A stretch of DNA of 64,000 bases from Streptomyces physcomitrii (GCF_012273655.1 NZ_JAAWWP010000002.1:186001-250000); one strand, 5' to 3'. Shown: positions 32,170 through 42,288, numbered from the stretch's first letter. Made by a program: numbers and translations. The notes: generated from the sequence alone by a model not told the origin.

Positions 32170-33942
32170 GTGCGCAAGGTGCTCATCGCCAACCGTGGCG
32201 AAATCGCAGTCCGCGTTGCCCGGGCATGCCGGGATGCGGGTATCTCGAGTGTGGCCGTCTACGCCGAGCCGGACCGGGACGCCCTGCATGTCCGCGCGGC
32301 GGACGAGGCGTTCGCCCTGGGCGGTGACACTCCGGCGACCAGCTACCTCGACATTGCGAAGGTACTGGCGGCCGCCGCGGACTCGGGCGCGGATGCGGTG
32401 CATCCCGGCTACGGGTTCCTTTCGGAGAACGCCGACTTCGCCCAGGCCGTACTGGACGCCGGACTCATCTGGATCGGCCCGCCCCCGCAGGCCATCAAGG
32501 ACCTCGGCGACAAGGTGGCGGCCCGTCACATCGCCCAGCGGGCAGGGGCCCCGCTGGTCGCCGGAACCCCCGACCCGGTCGAGGGCTCCGACGAGGTCGT
32601 CGCCTTCGCCAAGGAGCACGGCCTGCCGATCGCCATCAAGGCGGCCTTCGGCGGCGGCGGTCGCGGCCTGAAGGTCGCCCGCACCCTGGAAGAGGTCCCG
32701 GAGCTGTACGACTCCGCGGTGCGCGAGGCGGTCGCCGCCTTCGGCCGCGGCGAGTGCTTCGTCGAGCGCTACCTCGACAAGCCGCGCCACGTCGAGACCC
32801 AGTGCCTCGCCGACAAGCACGGCAACGTCGTGGTGGTCTCCACCCGCGACTGCTCGCTGCAGCGCCGCCACCAGAAGCTGGTCGAGGAGGCCCCCGCGCC
32901 CTTCCTCAGCGAGGCGCAGAACGACGAGCTCTACGCCGCCTCCAAGGCCATCCTCAAGGAGGCGGGCTACGAGGGCGCCGGCACCGTCGAGTTCCTGGTC
33001 GGCGCGGACGGCACCATCTCCTTCCTGGAGGTCAACACCCGCCTCCAGGTGGAGCACCCGGTGACCGAGGAGGTCACCGGCATCGACCTGGTCCGCGAGA
33101 TGTTCCGGATCGCCGACGGCGAGGAACTGGGCTACACCGACCCGGCGGTGCGCGGCCACTCCTTCGAGTTCCGCATCAACGGCGAGGACCCGGGCCGGGG
33201 CTTCCTCCCGGCCCCCGGCTCCGTCACCACCTTCAACGCCCCCTCGGGCCCCGGTGTCCGCCTGGACGCCGGTGTCGAGGCCGGCAGCGTCATCGGCCCC
33301 GCCTGGGACTCGCTGCTCGCCAAGCTGGTCGTCACCGGCGCCACCCGCGAGCAGGCGCTCCAGCGGGCCGCCCGCGCCCTGGACGAGTTCCAGGTCGAGG
33401 GCATGGCCACCGCGCTGCCCTTCCACCGCAAGGTGGTCAGGGACCCGGCCTTCGCGCCCGAACTCACCGGCTCCAAGGACCCGTTCACGACCTTCACCCG
33501 CTGGATCGAGACCGAGTTCGTCAACGACATCGCGCCCTTCCAGCCCGCCGGTGAGGGCGAGGGCGACGAGGAGCCGGGCCGCGAGACCGTCGTGGTCGAG
33601 GTCGGCGGCAAGCGCCTGGAGGTCTCGCTGCCCTCCTCGCTCGGCATGTCGCTGGCCCGTACCGGGCTCGCCCAGGGCGCCAAGCCCAAGCGCCGCGCCA
33701 CCAAGAAGTCCGGCCCGGCCGCCTCCGGCGACACCCTCGCCTCCCCGATGCAAGGCACGATCGTGAAGATCGCGGTCGAGGAGGGCCAGGAGGTCAAGGA
33801 GGGCGACCTCATCGTGGTCCTGGAGGCCATGAAGATGGAGCAGCCGCTCAACGCGCACCGCTCCGGCACCGTCAAGGGCCTCGCGGCCGAGGTCGGCGCC
33901 TCGATCACCTCCGGCGCCGCCATCTGCGAGATCAAGGACTGA
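32170..33942 (+). CDS. accA2: Acyl-CoA carboxylase alpha subunit (biotin carboxylase and biotin carrier)
   Basis: This 590-residue protein carboxylates its own biotin with bicarbonate and ATP and hands it to PccB or AccB. The biotin carboxylase domain is residues 1-445: [13 protein letters not shown], the ATP loop [10 protein letters not shown], and the [15 protein letters not shown] active site. The carrier domain is about 515-590, with the biotinylated lysine in [12 protein letters not shown] 32170 follows a near-perfect AAGGAGGGAG. It matches AccA2 of S. coelicolor, the essential shared alpha subunit. It is monocistronic, ended by the hairpin at 33964-34001. Confidence 0.97.
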   Translation: MRKVLIANRGEIAVRVARACRDAGISSVAVYAEPDRDALHVRAADEAFALGGDTPATSYLDIAKVLAAAADSGADAVHPGYGFLSENADFAQAVLDAGLIWIGPPPQAIKDLGDKVAARHIAQRAGAPLVAGTPDPVEGSDEVVAFAKEHGLPIAIKAAFGGGGRGLKVARTLEEVPELYDSAVREAVAAFGRGECFVERYLDKPRHVETQCLADKHGNVVVVSTRDCSLQRRHQKLVEEAPAPFLSEAQNDELYAASKAILKEAGYEGAGTVEFLVGADGTISFLEVNTRLQVEHPVTEEVTGIDLVREMFRIADGEELGYTDPAVRGHSFEFRINGEDPGRGFLPAPGSVTTFNAPSGPGVRLDAGVEAGSVIGPAWDSLLAKLVVTGATREQALQRAARALDEFQVEGMATALPFHRKVVRDPAFAPELTGSKDPFTTFTRWIETEFVNDIAPFQPAGEGEGDEEPGRETVVVEVGGKRLEVSLPSSLGMSLARTGLAQGAKPKRRATKKSGPAASGDTLASPMQGTIVKIAVEEGQEVKEGDLIVVLEAMKMEQPLNAHRSGTVKGLAAEVGASITSGAAICEIKD

Positions 33943-33963
33943 GCCCCCGGCGCCAGTTCAGCC

Positions 33964-34001
33964 GGGAAGCCCCGTCGGACCACCGTCCGGCGGGGCTTCC
34001 C
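33964..34001 (+). terminator. Terminator after accA2
   Basis: GGGAAGCCCCG (33964-33974) pairs perfectly with CGGGGCTTCCC (33991-34001). An inner CGGAC/GTCCG stem and CACC loop complete the hairpin. Confidence 0.92.
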
Positions 34002-34082
34002 GCATTCCGCTTCCCGCGCTTCCTGCTCCCTGTGCTTCCTGCGCTTCCTGCTTCCTGTGCTGCCTGCGCTTTCCGCCGTGCC

Positions 34083-35033
34083 TCAGCGCCTGCGCAGATC
34101 GGCGACCCGGGCGCCGGGCTGCTCCAGTGCCGCGGCGCTGCGCAACTGCGGTCCGCCGCCCCCGACCTGGCCGCGGCGCGGACTCGGCAGCGGCACCTGC
34201 GGCCGGGGCTTGCGGCCCGCCGGGCGCTCGCCCTCACCCCCCGAGGGGGGCCGCTCCCCGGCGACGGTGATCTGCACCCCCTGGTCGGCGAGTGCCTGCA
34301 GGGCGGTACCGGCGCGCTCCTCCTGGGCCGGCGGCTCGTCGGTCACCAGGCGGGTGATCAGCTCGGTGGGCACCGTCTGGAACATGGTGTCGGTGCCCAG
34401 CTTGCCGTGGTCGGCGAGGACCACGACCTCGGCGGCGGCCTGCACCAGGGCCCGGTCCACGCTCGCGGAGAGCATGTTGGAGGTGGACAGGCCGCGTTCG
34501 GCGGTCAGCCCGCTGCCGGAGAGGAAGGCGCGGGAGACCCGAAGGCCCTGGAGGGACTGCTCGGCCCCGCTGCCCACCAGGGCGTAGTTGGAGCCGCGCA
34601 GGGTGCCGCCCGTCATCACCACTTCGACCCGGTTGGCGTGCGCCAGGGCCTGGGCGACGAGCAGCGAGTTGGTGACCACGGTCAGTCCGGGCACCCTGGC
34701 GAGCCGCCGGGCCAGCTCCTGGGTGGTGGTGCCCGCACCGACGACGATGGCCTCCCCCTCGCCCACCAGGGAGGCGGCGGCGTCGGCGATCGCGGTCTTC
34801 TCGGCGGTGGCGAGGTGGGACTTCTGCGGAAGAGGGGACTCCCGTGTGAAGCCTCCGGGGAGCACCGCGCCGCCGTGCCGGCGGTCGAGGAGCCCTTCGG
34901 CCTCCAGGGCCCGTACGTCCCGGCGTACGGTCACTTCGGAGGTCTGGACGACGCGGGCGAGTTCCCGGAGCGAGACCGCTCCGTTTGCCCGCACCATTTC
35001 GAGGATCAATTGGCGACGTTCTGCAGCGAACAC
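34083..35033 (-). CDS. DeoR/GlpR-family transcriptional regulator
   Basis: This 316-residue regulator has an N-terminal winged helix (FAAERRQLILEMVRANGAVS; SEVTVRRDVRALEAEGLLDRRHGGAVL) and a sugar-phosphate-isomerase-like sensor (about 80-240) with the VVGAGTTTQELARRL effector loop, VMTGGTLR and VVLADHGKLG. DeoR-type regulators sense phosphorylated sugars. The nucleoside-catabolic genes nearby make a pentose phosphate ligand plausible. The C-terminal 55 residues are a disordered Pro/Gly/Arg-rich tail. No obvious operon partner. Confidence 0.9.
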   Translation of the reverse strand: MFAAERRQLILEMVRANGAVSLRELARVVQTSEVTVRRDVRALEAEGLLDRRHGGAVLPGGFTRESPLPQKSHLATAEKTAIADAAASLVGEGEAIVVGAGTTTQELARRLARVPGLTVVTNSLLVAQALAHANRVEVVMTGGTLRGSNYALVGSGAEQSLQGLRVSRAFLSGSGLTAERGLSTSNMLSASVDRALVQAAAEVVVLADHGKLGTDTMFQTVPTELITRLVTDEPPAQEERAGTALQALADQGVQITVAGERPPSGGEGERPAGRKPRPQVPLPSPRRGQVGGGGPQLRSAAALEQPGARVADLRRR

Positions 35034-35257
35034 GAAACCGACAGTAACGCGGGCGACCGTCTGCTTTCAGCGGTTTGCGGTGAACAACGGAAGTTGTCCG
35101 CAGTGTGCCGCGCGAAGTGGTATATGCGACCACGAAATGGCCGAGCCCTCGCACAAGTGACCTCCGGCCGCCATTCCGGCGTACCGGAACCGGCCGTCCG
35201 GAACGCCCAACTCCCTTTACACAATGGGGAGTCGGCGGAGGCAGAACCCGGCCGCGC

Positions 35258-36706
35258 TCAGGCCTGGCCGGTCTCCTTGCGGGTGTGCAGCTGGCGGGCG
35301 ACCTCGGCGAGCGAGCCGGAGAGGGAGGGGTACACGGTGAAGGCCTTGGCGATCTGCTCGACCGTGAGGTTGTTGTCGACCGCGAGCGAGATCGGGTGGA
35401 TCAGCTCCGAGGCGCGCGGCGAGACCACCACACCGCCGACCACGATCCCGGTGCCGGGGCGGCAGAAGATCTTGACGAAGCCGTCCCGGATGCCCTGCAT
35501 CTTGGCGCGCGGATTGCGCAGCAGCGGCAGCTTGACCACCCGGGCGTCGATCTTGCCGCCGTCCACATCGGCCTGCGAGTAGCCGACGGTGGCGATCTCG
35601 GGGTCGGTGAAGACGTTCGAGGAGACCGTCTTGAGGTTCAGCGGGGTCACCGCGTCCCCGAGGAAGTGGTACATGGCGATCCGGCCCTGCATGGCCGCCA
35701 CCGAGGCGAGCGCGAAGATGCCGGTGACATCGCCGGCCGCGTAGACGCCGGGGGCGCTGGTGCGCGAGACCCGGTCGGTCCAGATGTGCCCGGAGTCCTT
35801 CACCCGGACCCCGGCCTCCTCCAGGCCCATGCCCTCGCTGTTGGGGATGGCGCCGACCGCCATCAGGCAGTGCGAGCCGGTGATGACCCGGCCGTCCGCG
35901 AGGGTGACCTCGACCCGGTCGCCCACCCGCTTCGCGGAGGCGGCGCGCGAGCGGGCCATGACGTTCATGCCGCGGCGCCGGAAGACGTCCTCCAGTACGG
36001 CGGCGGCGTCCGGGTCCTCGCCGGGCAGCACCCGGTCGCGGCTGGAGACCAGGGTGACCCGGGAGCCGAGCGCCTGGTAGGCACCGGCGAACTCGGCGCC
36101 GGTGACACCGGATCCGACCACGATGAGCTCCTCGGGCAGCTCGTCGAGGTCGTAGACCTGGGTCCAGTTGAGGATGCGCTCGCCGTCCGGCTGGGCGTCG
36201 GGCAGCTCGCGGGGGTGACCGCCGGTCGCGATGAGCACGGCGTCGGCGGTGAGGATCTCCTCGCTGCCGTCGGCGGCGCGCACGATCACCTTGCGCGAAC
36301 CGTCCATCGCCTGCTGCCCGTCGAGCCGCCCGCGGCCGCGCATCACCCGGGCGCCCGCGCGGGTGACCGAGGCGGTGATGTCGTGCGACTGGGCGAGGGC
36401 GAGGCGCTTGACCCGGCGGTTGACCTTGCCGAGGTCCACGCCGACCACCCGGGCGGGGGTGTCGATGTGCGGGGTGTCGTCGGCCACGATGATGCCCAGC
36501 TCCTCGTAGGAGGAGTCGAAGGTGGTCATCACCTCGGCGGTCGCGATGAGGGTCTTGGAGGGTACGCAGTCGGTGAGCACCGAGGCCCCGCCAAGACCGT
36601 CGCAGTCGACGACGGTCACCTCCGCGCCGAGCTGGGCGGCCACCAGTGCCGCCTCGTATCCGCCGGGTCCGCCGCCAATGATCACGATCCGAGTCACGTA
36701 CTCCAT
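35258..36706 (-). CDS. NAD(P)H-quinone dehydrogenase, LpdA-type flavoprotein
   Basis: This is a 482-residue FAD disulfide-reductase-fold protein. The N-terminal FAD motif is IVIIGGGPGGYEAAL, the NAD(P) motif is IVVGSGVTGAEFA, and the second FAD motif ends VYAAGDVTG. At the redox site GGASVLTDCVPSKT only one of the two usual cysteines remains, so disulfide chemistry is impossible. This is the state described for M. tuberculosis LpdA, which is not a lipoamide dehydrogenase but reduces quinones. It is divergent from the gamma-glutamylcyclotransferase gene. Confidence 0.9.
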   Translation of the reverse strand: MEYVTRIVIIGGGPGGYEAALVAAQLGAEVTVVDCDGLGGASVLTDCVPSKTLIATAEVMTTFDSSYEELGIIVADDTPHIDTPARVVGVDLGKVNRRVKRLALAQSHDITASVTRAGARVMRGRGRLDGQQAMDGSRKVIVRAADGSEEILTADAVLIATGGHPRELPDAQPDGERILNWTQVYDLDELPEELIVVGSGVTGAEFAGAYQALGSRVTLVSSRDRVLPGEDPDAAAVLEDVFRRRGMNVMARSRAASAKRVGDRVEVTLADGRVITGSHCLMAVGAIPNSEGMGLEEAGVRVKDSGHIWTDRVSRTSAPGVYAAGDVTGIFALASVAAMQGRIAMYHFLGDAVTPLNLKTVSSNVFTDPEIATVGYSQADVDGGKIDARVVKLPLLRNPRAKMQGIRDGFVKIFCRPGTGIVVGGVVVSPRASELIHPISLAVDNNLTVEQIAKAFTVYPSLSGSLAEVARQLHTRKETGQA

Positions 36707-36855
36707 TGTCCCGTACGCCCGGCATTGCTTCGTCCCGGGGGTATCCCGCCCCCGCGGGGGCCGCGCGCCCCAGGTCAGGCGGAAGCCGTGCTTCCGGTGC
36801 CGGGCGGCTTCGGGCCGTCGCCTGCGCGGGCCCCGGCTGCCGTACCCTCGAAGCC

Positions 36856-37293
36856 ATGTCGCTCTACGCCGCGTACGCCGGCAACCTCGACCCGCGGCTG
36901 ATGACGCGCCGCGCCCCGCATTCGCCGCTGCGCGCCACGGGGTGGCTGGAGGGCTGGCGGCTGACGTTCGGCGGCGAGCACATGGGCTGGGAGGGCGCCC
37001 TCGCCACGGTGGTGGAGGCCCCGCGCTCGCAGGTCTTCGTGGCGCTCTACGACATCGCGCCGATGGACGAGGACTCCATGGACCGCTGGGAGGGCGTGGG
37101 CCTCGACATCTACCGGCGGATGCGGGTGCGCGCCCACACCTTGGACGGCGAGGAGCCCGCCTGGGTGTACGTGCTCAACGGCTACGAGGGCGGCCTCCCC
37201 TCGGCCCGCTACCTGGGCGAACTCGCGGACGCCGCCGAGTCCGCGGGCGCCCCGCACGACTATGTGATGGAGCTGCGCAAGCGCCCCTGCTGA
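36856..37293 (+). CDS. Gamma-glutamylcyclotransferase-like protein
   Basis: This 145-residue protein has the cyclotransferase fold. The substrate loop YAAYAGNLDPRLM at the N-terminus corresponds to the YGSN-type motif of the family. Later come WEGALATVVEAPRSQVFVALYDI and MDRWEGVGLDIYRRMRV, whose glutamate (RWEG) fits the catalytic acid. Likely substrates are gamma-glutamyl peptides. A TACCCT box ends seven bases before ATG 36856, so the mRNA is probably leaderless. Confidence 0.8.
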   Translation: MSLYAAYAGNLDPRLMTRRAPHSPLRATGWLEGWRLTFGGEHMGWEGALATVVEAPRSQVFVALYDIAPMDEDSMDRWEGVGLDIYRRMRVRAHTLDGEEPAWVYVLNGYEGGLPSARYLGELADAAESAGAPHDYVMELRKRPC

Positions 37294-37414
37294 GGCGCCG
37301 GCCGCCGCGGCGGCTTTGCGGGCGCGACGCCCCGGGGCCCCGCCGGTACGGCCGCCGGGCGGCCGGGGCAACGGCCGCGCACCGGGGCCCGGAGTGTGCG
37401 AAAGGTGACGTTCC

Positions 37415-37433
37415 GGCGCCCCTCTTGGGGGCG
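37415..37433 (+). terminator. Short hairpin after the cyclotransferase gene
   Basis: CGCCCC and GGGGCG can pair around TCTTG, about 120 bp after the stop. It is weaker than the other hairpins in the window. Confidence 0.4.
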
Positions 37434-37535
37434 TTCACGCCGTTCGCGACCGACCGTGAGCGGATTTTCCGTACCGAACACCCGCATTCGGCCCGTCTTA
37501 TGAGATCACGATCCCGCCGCTGTGACCCTGCGTGT

Positions 37536-37547
37536 CTACGCGCGTAG
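37536..37547. promoter_or_regulatory. CTACGCGCGTAG operator upstream of pnp
   Basis: This 12-bp palindrome is identical to those upstream of deoC (42277-42288) and add (54464-54475). It is 12 bp upstream of the TACCCT -10 box (37560-37565), covering the -35 region. Its restriction to nucleoside-catabolic genes in the window suggests a dedicated repressor. The regulator is unidentified. Confidence 0.8.
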
Positions 37548-37571
37548 GTGAAAACCCGCTACCCTCATTGC

Positions 37572-38396
37572 GTGAACGCATCTCTTCCTTCGGACGACAT
37601 CCGGCGCGAGCCGCACGCCGCTGCCGACGCCGCCGCCCTGCGCCTGCGTGAACTGACCGGTGAGAGCACCCACGACGTGGCCCTGGTGATGGGCTCCGGC
37701 TGGGCACCCGCCGTCGACGCGCTGGGCGAGGCCGACCACGAGTTCCGGGTCACCGATCTGCCCGGGTTCCCGCCGCCCGTGGTCGAGGGGCACGGGAGCA
37801 CCGTCCGCTCGTACCGGATCGGCGAGAAGCGCGCACTGGTCTTCCTGGGCAGAACCCACTTCTACGAGGGCCGCGGGGTCGGCGCGGTGGCGCACGGGGT
37901 GCGCACCGCGGTCGCCGCGGGCTGCAAGACCATCGTCCTGACCAACGGCTGCGGCGGGCTGCGCGAGGGCATGCGCCCCGGCCAGCCGGTGCTGATCAGC
38001 GACCACCTGAACCTGACGGCCACCTCGCCCATCGTCGGCGCCAACTTCGTGGACCTCACCGACCTCTACTCGCCGCGGCTGCGCGCCCTGTGCAAGGAGA
38101 TCGACCCCAGCCTCGAAGAGGGCGTCTACGCGCAGTTCCCCGGCCCGCACTACGAGACCCCGGCCGAGGTGCGGATGGCCCGTGTGCTCGGCGCGGACCT
38201 GGTCGGCATGTCGACCGTCCTGGAGGCCATCGCGGCGCGCGAGGCCGGGGCGGAGGTGCTCGGCATCTCACTGGTCACCAACCTGGCCGCGGGCATGACC
38301 GGCGAACCCCTCAACCACGAGGAGGTCCTCCAGGCGGGCCGCGACTCGGCCACCCGGATGGGCAGCCTGCTCACCAAGGTGCTCGGCCGGATCTGA
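37572..38396 (+). CDS. Purine nucleoside phosphorylase
   Basis: This 274-residue trimeric-type phosphorylase cleaves guanosine/inosine and deoxy forms to base and pentose-1-phosphate. The family motifs [10 protein letters not shown] (phosphate loop), [15 protein letters not shown], and [25 protein letters not shown] are clear; the last includes the base-binding Glu and ribose-binding Met. GTG 37572 is set by the -10 TACCCT that ends six bases upstream (leaderless). Its promoter carries the CTACGCGCGTAG operator. The mutase gene follows 213 bp later. Confidence 0.95.
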   Translation: MNASLPSDDIRREPHAAADAAALRLRELTGESTHDVALVMGSGWAPAVDALGEADHEFRVTDLPGFPPPVVEGHGSTVRSYRIGEKRALVFLGRTHFYEGRGVGAVAHGVRTAVAAGCKTIVLTNGCGGLREGMRPGQPVLISDHLNLTATSPIVGANFVDLTDLYSPRLRALCKEIDPSLEEGVYAQFPGPHYETPAEVRMARVLGADLVGMSTVLEAIAAREAGAEVLGISLVTNLAAGMTGEPLNHEEVLQAGRDSATRMGSLLTKVLGRI

Positions 38397-38609
38397 CCGG
38401 GCCGCCGGAACAGGGAGCCCACTGCCCCGAACCGGGCGGCCTCGCTGTGCCCGGCCCGCCCCAACAGGGCGCTGACCAGGTGGAATTCCCGGCCCGCGGA
38501 AGTTTTCCACAGGCTGCCCGCGCCGCTTGCCGCTGAGGCAGGATTGCCCCACACCACAGAGAGACGGGTCCGCGCAGCCGCGGCGCCCCGGACGGAAGGC
38601 GGAGGACAC

Positions 38610-40262
38610 GTGCCGGAGGAAGAACTGCTCGCGCGCGCCCGGACCTGGCTCGCCGAGGACCCCGACGACCTGACCCGCGAGGAGCTGGCCCGGCTGATCG
38701 CCCGCGCCGAGTCCGGTGACGGCGAGGAGCTGGCCGAGCGCTTCTCGGGCACCCTGCAGTTCGGCACCGCGGGCCTGCGCGGCGAGATCGGCGCGGGCCC
38801 GATGCGGATGAACCGCGCGGTGGTCATCCGCGCCGCCGCCGGTCTCGCGGCCTACCTCACGGCCCAGGGCCTGACGGGCGCGCTCGTCGTCATCGGGTAC
38901 GACGCGCGGCACCGCTCGGCGGACTTCGCCCGGGACACCGCCGCGGTGATGACCGGCGCCGGACTGCGCGCCGCCCTGCTGCCCCGCCCGCTGCCCACCC
39001 CCGTACTCGCCTTCGCCATACGGCACTTGGGCGCGGTCGCCGGGGTCGAGGTGACCGCCAGCCACAATCCGCCCCGGGACAACGGCTACAAGGTGTACCT
39101 GGGCGAGGGCTCCCAGATCGTGCCCCCGGCCGACAGCGCCATCGCCGCCGAGATCGCGGCGGTGGGCGCCCTCGACGAGGTGCCGCGGCCCGAGTCCGGC
39201 TGGCGGGTCCTCGGCGAGGATGTGCTCGACGCCTATCTGGCCCGCAGCGGCGCGGCCCTGGCAGAGGGCTCTCCTCGCACCGTGCGCACCGTCCACACCG
39301 CGCTGCACGGCGTGGGCACCGAGACCCTGCGCGCCGCCTTCGCCCGCGCGGGCTTCCCCGAGCCGGTCCCGGTGGCCGAACAGGCCGAGCCCGACCCGGA
39401 CTTCCCGACCGTGGCCTTCCCCAATCCGGAGGAGCCCGGCGCGATGGACCTCGCCTTCGCCACCGCCCGCCGGGAGCGGCCCGACCTGGTGATCGCCAAC
39501 GACCCGGACGCCGACCGGTGCGCGGTCGCGGTGCCGGACCCGGCGGCCCCGGAGGGCTGGCGGATGCTGCGCGGGGACGAGGTGGGCGCGCTGCTCGCCG
39601 CGCACCTGGTGCGGCGGGGCGTGACCGGCACCTTCGCCGAGTCCATCGTCTCCTCCTCCCTCCTCGGCCGGATCGCCGAGAAGGCGGGCCTCGGGTACGC
39701 GGAGACGCTCACCGGCTTCAAGTGGATCGCCCGCGTGGAGGGCCTGCGCTACGGCTACGAGGAGGCGCTCGGCTACTGCGTCGACCCCTCCGGGGTGCGC
39801 GACAAGGACGGCATCACCGCCGCCCTGCTCGTCGCCGAGCTGGCCTCCGAACTCAAGGAGCAGGGGCGGCAGTTGACCGACCTGCTCGACGAACTCGCCG
39901 TCGAGCACGGCCTGCACGCCACCGACCAGCTCTCGGTGCGGGTCAAGGACCTCTCGCTCATCGCGGACGCCATGCGCCGCCTGCGCGAGCAGCCGCCGAC
40001 CCGGTTGGCGGGCCTCGCGGTCACCCGGGCCGAGGACCTGACCCTGGGCAGCGCCGCCCTGCCGCCCACCGACGGGCTGCGCTACACCCTGGAGGGCGCC
40101 CGCGTGATCGTCCGCCCCAGCGGCACCGAGCCCAAGCTCAAGTGCTACCTGGAGGTGGTCCTCCCGGTGGCCGACGCGGACGCGCTCCCGGCGGCCCGGG
40201 AGCGGGCGGTGCAACTGCTCCAGGCGCTGAAGACGGACCTGTCGGCGGCCGCGGGGATCTGA
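38610..40262 (+). CDS. Phosphohexomutase/phosphopentomutase (phosphomannomutase family)
   Basis: This is a 550-residue alpha-D-phosphohexomutase. The phosphoserine loop is VTASHNP, the metal loop NDPDADR, the sugar loop GYEEALGY and the phosphate loop RPSGTEPKLK. The family includes phosphomannomutases, phosphoglucomutases and PGM2-like phosphopentomutases. Its position between purine nucleoside phosphorylase and deoC, and the absence of a DeoB here, suggest that it converts ribose-1-P and deoxyribose-1-P to the 5-phosphates. That assignment is inference. GTG 38610 follows GGAGG. Confidence 0.9.
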   Translation: MPEEELLARARTWLAEDPDDLTREELARLIARAESGDGEELAERFSGTLQFGTAGLRGEIGAGPMRMNRAVVIRAAAGLAAYLTAQGLTGALVVIGYDARHRSADFARDTAAVMTGAGLRAALLPRPLPTPVLAFAIRHLGAVAGVEVTASHNPPRDNGYKVYLGEGSQIVPPADSAIAAEIAAVGALDEVPRPESGWRVLGEDVLDAYLARSGAALAEGSPRTVRTVHTALHGVGTETLRAAFARAGFPEPVPVAEQAEPDPDFPTVAFPNPEEPGAMDLAFATARRERPDLVIANDPDADRCAVAVPDPAAPEGWRMLRGDEVGALLAAHLVRRGVTGTFAESIVSSSLLGRIAEKAGLGYAETLTGFKWIARVEGLRYGYEEALGYCVDPSGVRDKDGITAALLVAELASELKEQGRQLTDLLDELAVEHGLHATDQLSVRVKDLSLIADAMRRLREQPPTRLAGLAVTRAEDLTLGSAALPPTDGLRYTLEGARVIVRPSGTEPKLKCYLEVVLPVADADALPAARERAVQLLQALKTDLSAAAGI

Positions 40263-40426
40263 GCGGGGGCGTACGGCGCGAGGGCGCCCGGGAGTTGGCC
40301 CTGCGGCGCGGTGGCTGCGATGCGGTGGCTGCGGTGCGGTGACGGCGATGACCGCGGTGCGGCGAGCCGGTGCGATGCGGCGACCGGTGGACCGGCCCGC
40401 CGGGGGTCGGCGCACCGGCCCGCGGC

Positions 40427-41377
40427 TCACTCCCCCGCGCCCGCCTCCTGCCGGGCCAGCTCACCCAGCAGCCGCCAGGTGCGCAGCCGCTCCTCCTCGG
40501 TGCCGAAGCCGGTCTGGGTGACGACGACCTCGCTCGCCCCGGCCTCCCGGTAGCGGCGTATCTCGGCGGCGACCGCCTCCTCGTCACCGAGGGCGAAGAG
40601 GTCGCCCGCGCGCTCCACGCCGCCGCGGTCCAGGATGTCGCGGTAGGAGGGGAAGCGCTCGTAGAAGGTGAGGTCCTCGTGGGCGCGGGCCCGCAGCTCC
40701 TCGGTCCGGGTGGTCACCAGGGCGGGCAGCATGGCCACCACCCGGGGCGGACGGCGGCCCGCCTCGGCGGCGGCGGAGTTCAGCGTGGGCACCAGATAGT
40801 CGTCCAGGGCCTTGGGCGCGGCGAGGAACGGCAGGACGCCGTCGGCGAGTTCGGCGGTGACCCGCAGGGCCTGCGGCCCCATCGCCGCGACCAGGACCGG
40901 CGCGGGCGGCGCCCCGGGGACACCGGCGGGCCCGAAGGCGGTACGGGCGCGCAGAGTCTGGCCCTGGAAGTCGATCTCGCCGTCGTGCAGCAGGGTGCCG
41001 AGCGCTTCGAGGTACTCGCGCAGATGCCGGATGGGGCGTTCGAAGGGCACCCCGTAGCTGTCCTCGACGAAGAACTTCGCGGAGAGCCCGAGCCCCAGCT
41101 GGAACCGGCCACCGCTCGCCGCCTGCGCGGTGCGCACCTGTGCGGCCAGGGTGATCGGATGCCGCGGGTACAGGGGGACCACCGAGGTGCCGATCCGCAC
41201 CCCCGGCACCGCCTGCCCGGTGAGCGCGGCCAGGCTCAGCGCGTCCAGGTCCTGCCGCTGCGAGAACCAGACGGCCCCGATCCCGGCGTCCGCCGCCTGC
41301 CGCGCCTGGTCGAGGAGCGTGGTCACCAGGTTCTCGCCCTGTTCGCCGCCCGCGGGCAGACTGATCCCGACCGTCAT
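40427..41377 (-). CDS. LLM-class F420-dependent oxidoreductase
   Basis: This 316-residue TIM-barrel luciferase-like enzyme probably uses coenzyme F420 on an unknown substrate. The N-terminus MTVGISLPAG, the segment IGAVWFSQRQDLDALSLAAL, RIGTSVVPLYPRHPITLAAQ and GGRFQLGLGLS are typical. ATG 41377 follows GGAGGGTGA; upstream in-frame starts are unsupported. It is read toward the mutase gene. Confidence 0.9.
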   Translation of the reverse strand: MTVGISLPAGGEQGENLVTTLLDQARQAADAGIGAVWFSQRQDLDALSLAALTGQAVPGVRIGTSVVPLYPRHPITLAAQVRTAQAASGGRFQLGLGLSAKFFVEDSYGVPFERPIRHLREYLEALGTLLHDGEIDFQGQTLRARTAFGPAGVPGAPPAPVLVAAMGPQALRVTAELADGVLPFLAAPKALDDYLVPTLNSAAAEAGRRPPRVVAMLPALVTTRTEELRARAHEDLTFYERFPSYRDILDRGGVERAGDLFALGDEEAVAAEIRRYREAGASEVVVTQTGFGTEEERLRTWRLLGELARQEAGAGE

Positions 41378-41501
41378 CCCTGTCACCCTCCGGTACACCG
41401 CTGCGAGGCCGCCTGCCGCGGACGCTCTCCTCGGGCAACAGGCCCCGCGCACCGGGAAATTCCGGGCGGCTGTTACGTGCGCGTGAAGGGCGGGACCCCT
41501 C

Positions 41502-42161
41502 TCAGCCCACCAGCAGCAGAATCACCAGCAGGAGGGCCCCCGCACCGGCCGGGCCGAGGATCTCGTACGCCCAGCGGACCTCGACGGGACCCTGGGCGCC
41601 GGGGGCGGAGGCGCCCTTCTCCTGGAGTTCGCGCAGCTCGTCCATGGCGCGGTCCGAGGAGGCGCGGTGGTCCTGCACCGGCTCCGCGCCGCGCGGCGCC
41701 GGACCGGCGCCCCGGCCGCTCCCGCCCCGGGCCGCCTTCTCCTGCCGGGAGGCCGCCCGCTTGCGGGCCCGCAGCGAGACCGGCAGCGCCCACATCTGGT
41801 ACTTGCGGCCGGACTCGTCGAGGACCTCGTTGGAGTAGCCCGCGCGCAGCACGGCCACCTGCGACCAGGGCAGCGTGATCACCCGGAAGGGGTTGCGGAT
41901 CCGCATCCGGTCGTCATTGGCGAAGATCGCCGGCCGTACGGTGAAGGCCACCAGGAGCGGGACGACGAGCAGGACCGCGGCGAGCGTCATCCACGGCACC
42001 CTGCCCTCACCGCGGATCAGCGCGTCGATCCCCAGCCAGGCGGCCAGCGCGAGCAGCAGCACGCCTCCGGCGATGCCGCCCGGTGAGCGGTAGACGCGGT
42101 CCTTGTACTGCGGATCGCCGTCGCTGCCGGGTGCGGGAGACTGGGGGTCCGGGCTCGTCAT
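41502..42161 (-). CDS. PH-domain membrane protein
   Basis: This 219-residue protein has two adjacent transmembrane helices (about residues 28-48 and 55-75), then a bacterial PH domain (AIFANDDRMRIRNPFRVITLPWSQVAVLRAGYSNEVLDE), a charged linker, and a final hydrophobic segment (AGALLLVILLLVG). Members of this class have no known enzymatic activity. ATG 42161 is chosen because the extension upstream is a non-conserved Pro/Gly stretch. It is divergent from deoC with only 140 bp between. Confidence 0.8.
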   Translation of the reverse strand: MTSPDPQSPAPGSDGDPQYKDRVYRSPGGIAGGVLLLALAAWLGIDALIRGEGRVPWMTLAAVLLVVPLLVAFTVRPAIFANDDRMRIRNPFRVITLPWSQVAVLRAGYSNEVLDESGRKYQMWALPVSLRARKRAASRQEKAARGGSGRGAGPAPRGAEPVQDHRASSDRAMDELRELQEKGASAPGAQGPVEVRWAYEILGPAGAGALLLVILLLVG

Positions 42162-42276
42162 GGTGCCGATTGTGCCTGACGGGTGTCCGCCCGGCGGACG
42201 CCGGTGACCGCTCACGGCCCGGCAGTGGCCGGGTCGTGACCTCGGCGGTTCGGCTTGTTGTCCGGCTGTACAGCTG

Positions 42277-42288
42277 CTACGCGCGTAG
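42277..42288. promoter_or_regulatory. CTACGCGCGTAG operator upstream of deoC
   Basis: This palindrome is identical to those at pnp and add. One base separates it from the TATGCT -10 box (42290-42295), so a bound protein would block polymerase. The -10 ends six bases before the GTG start. Confidence 0.8.
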
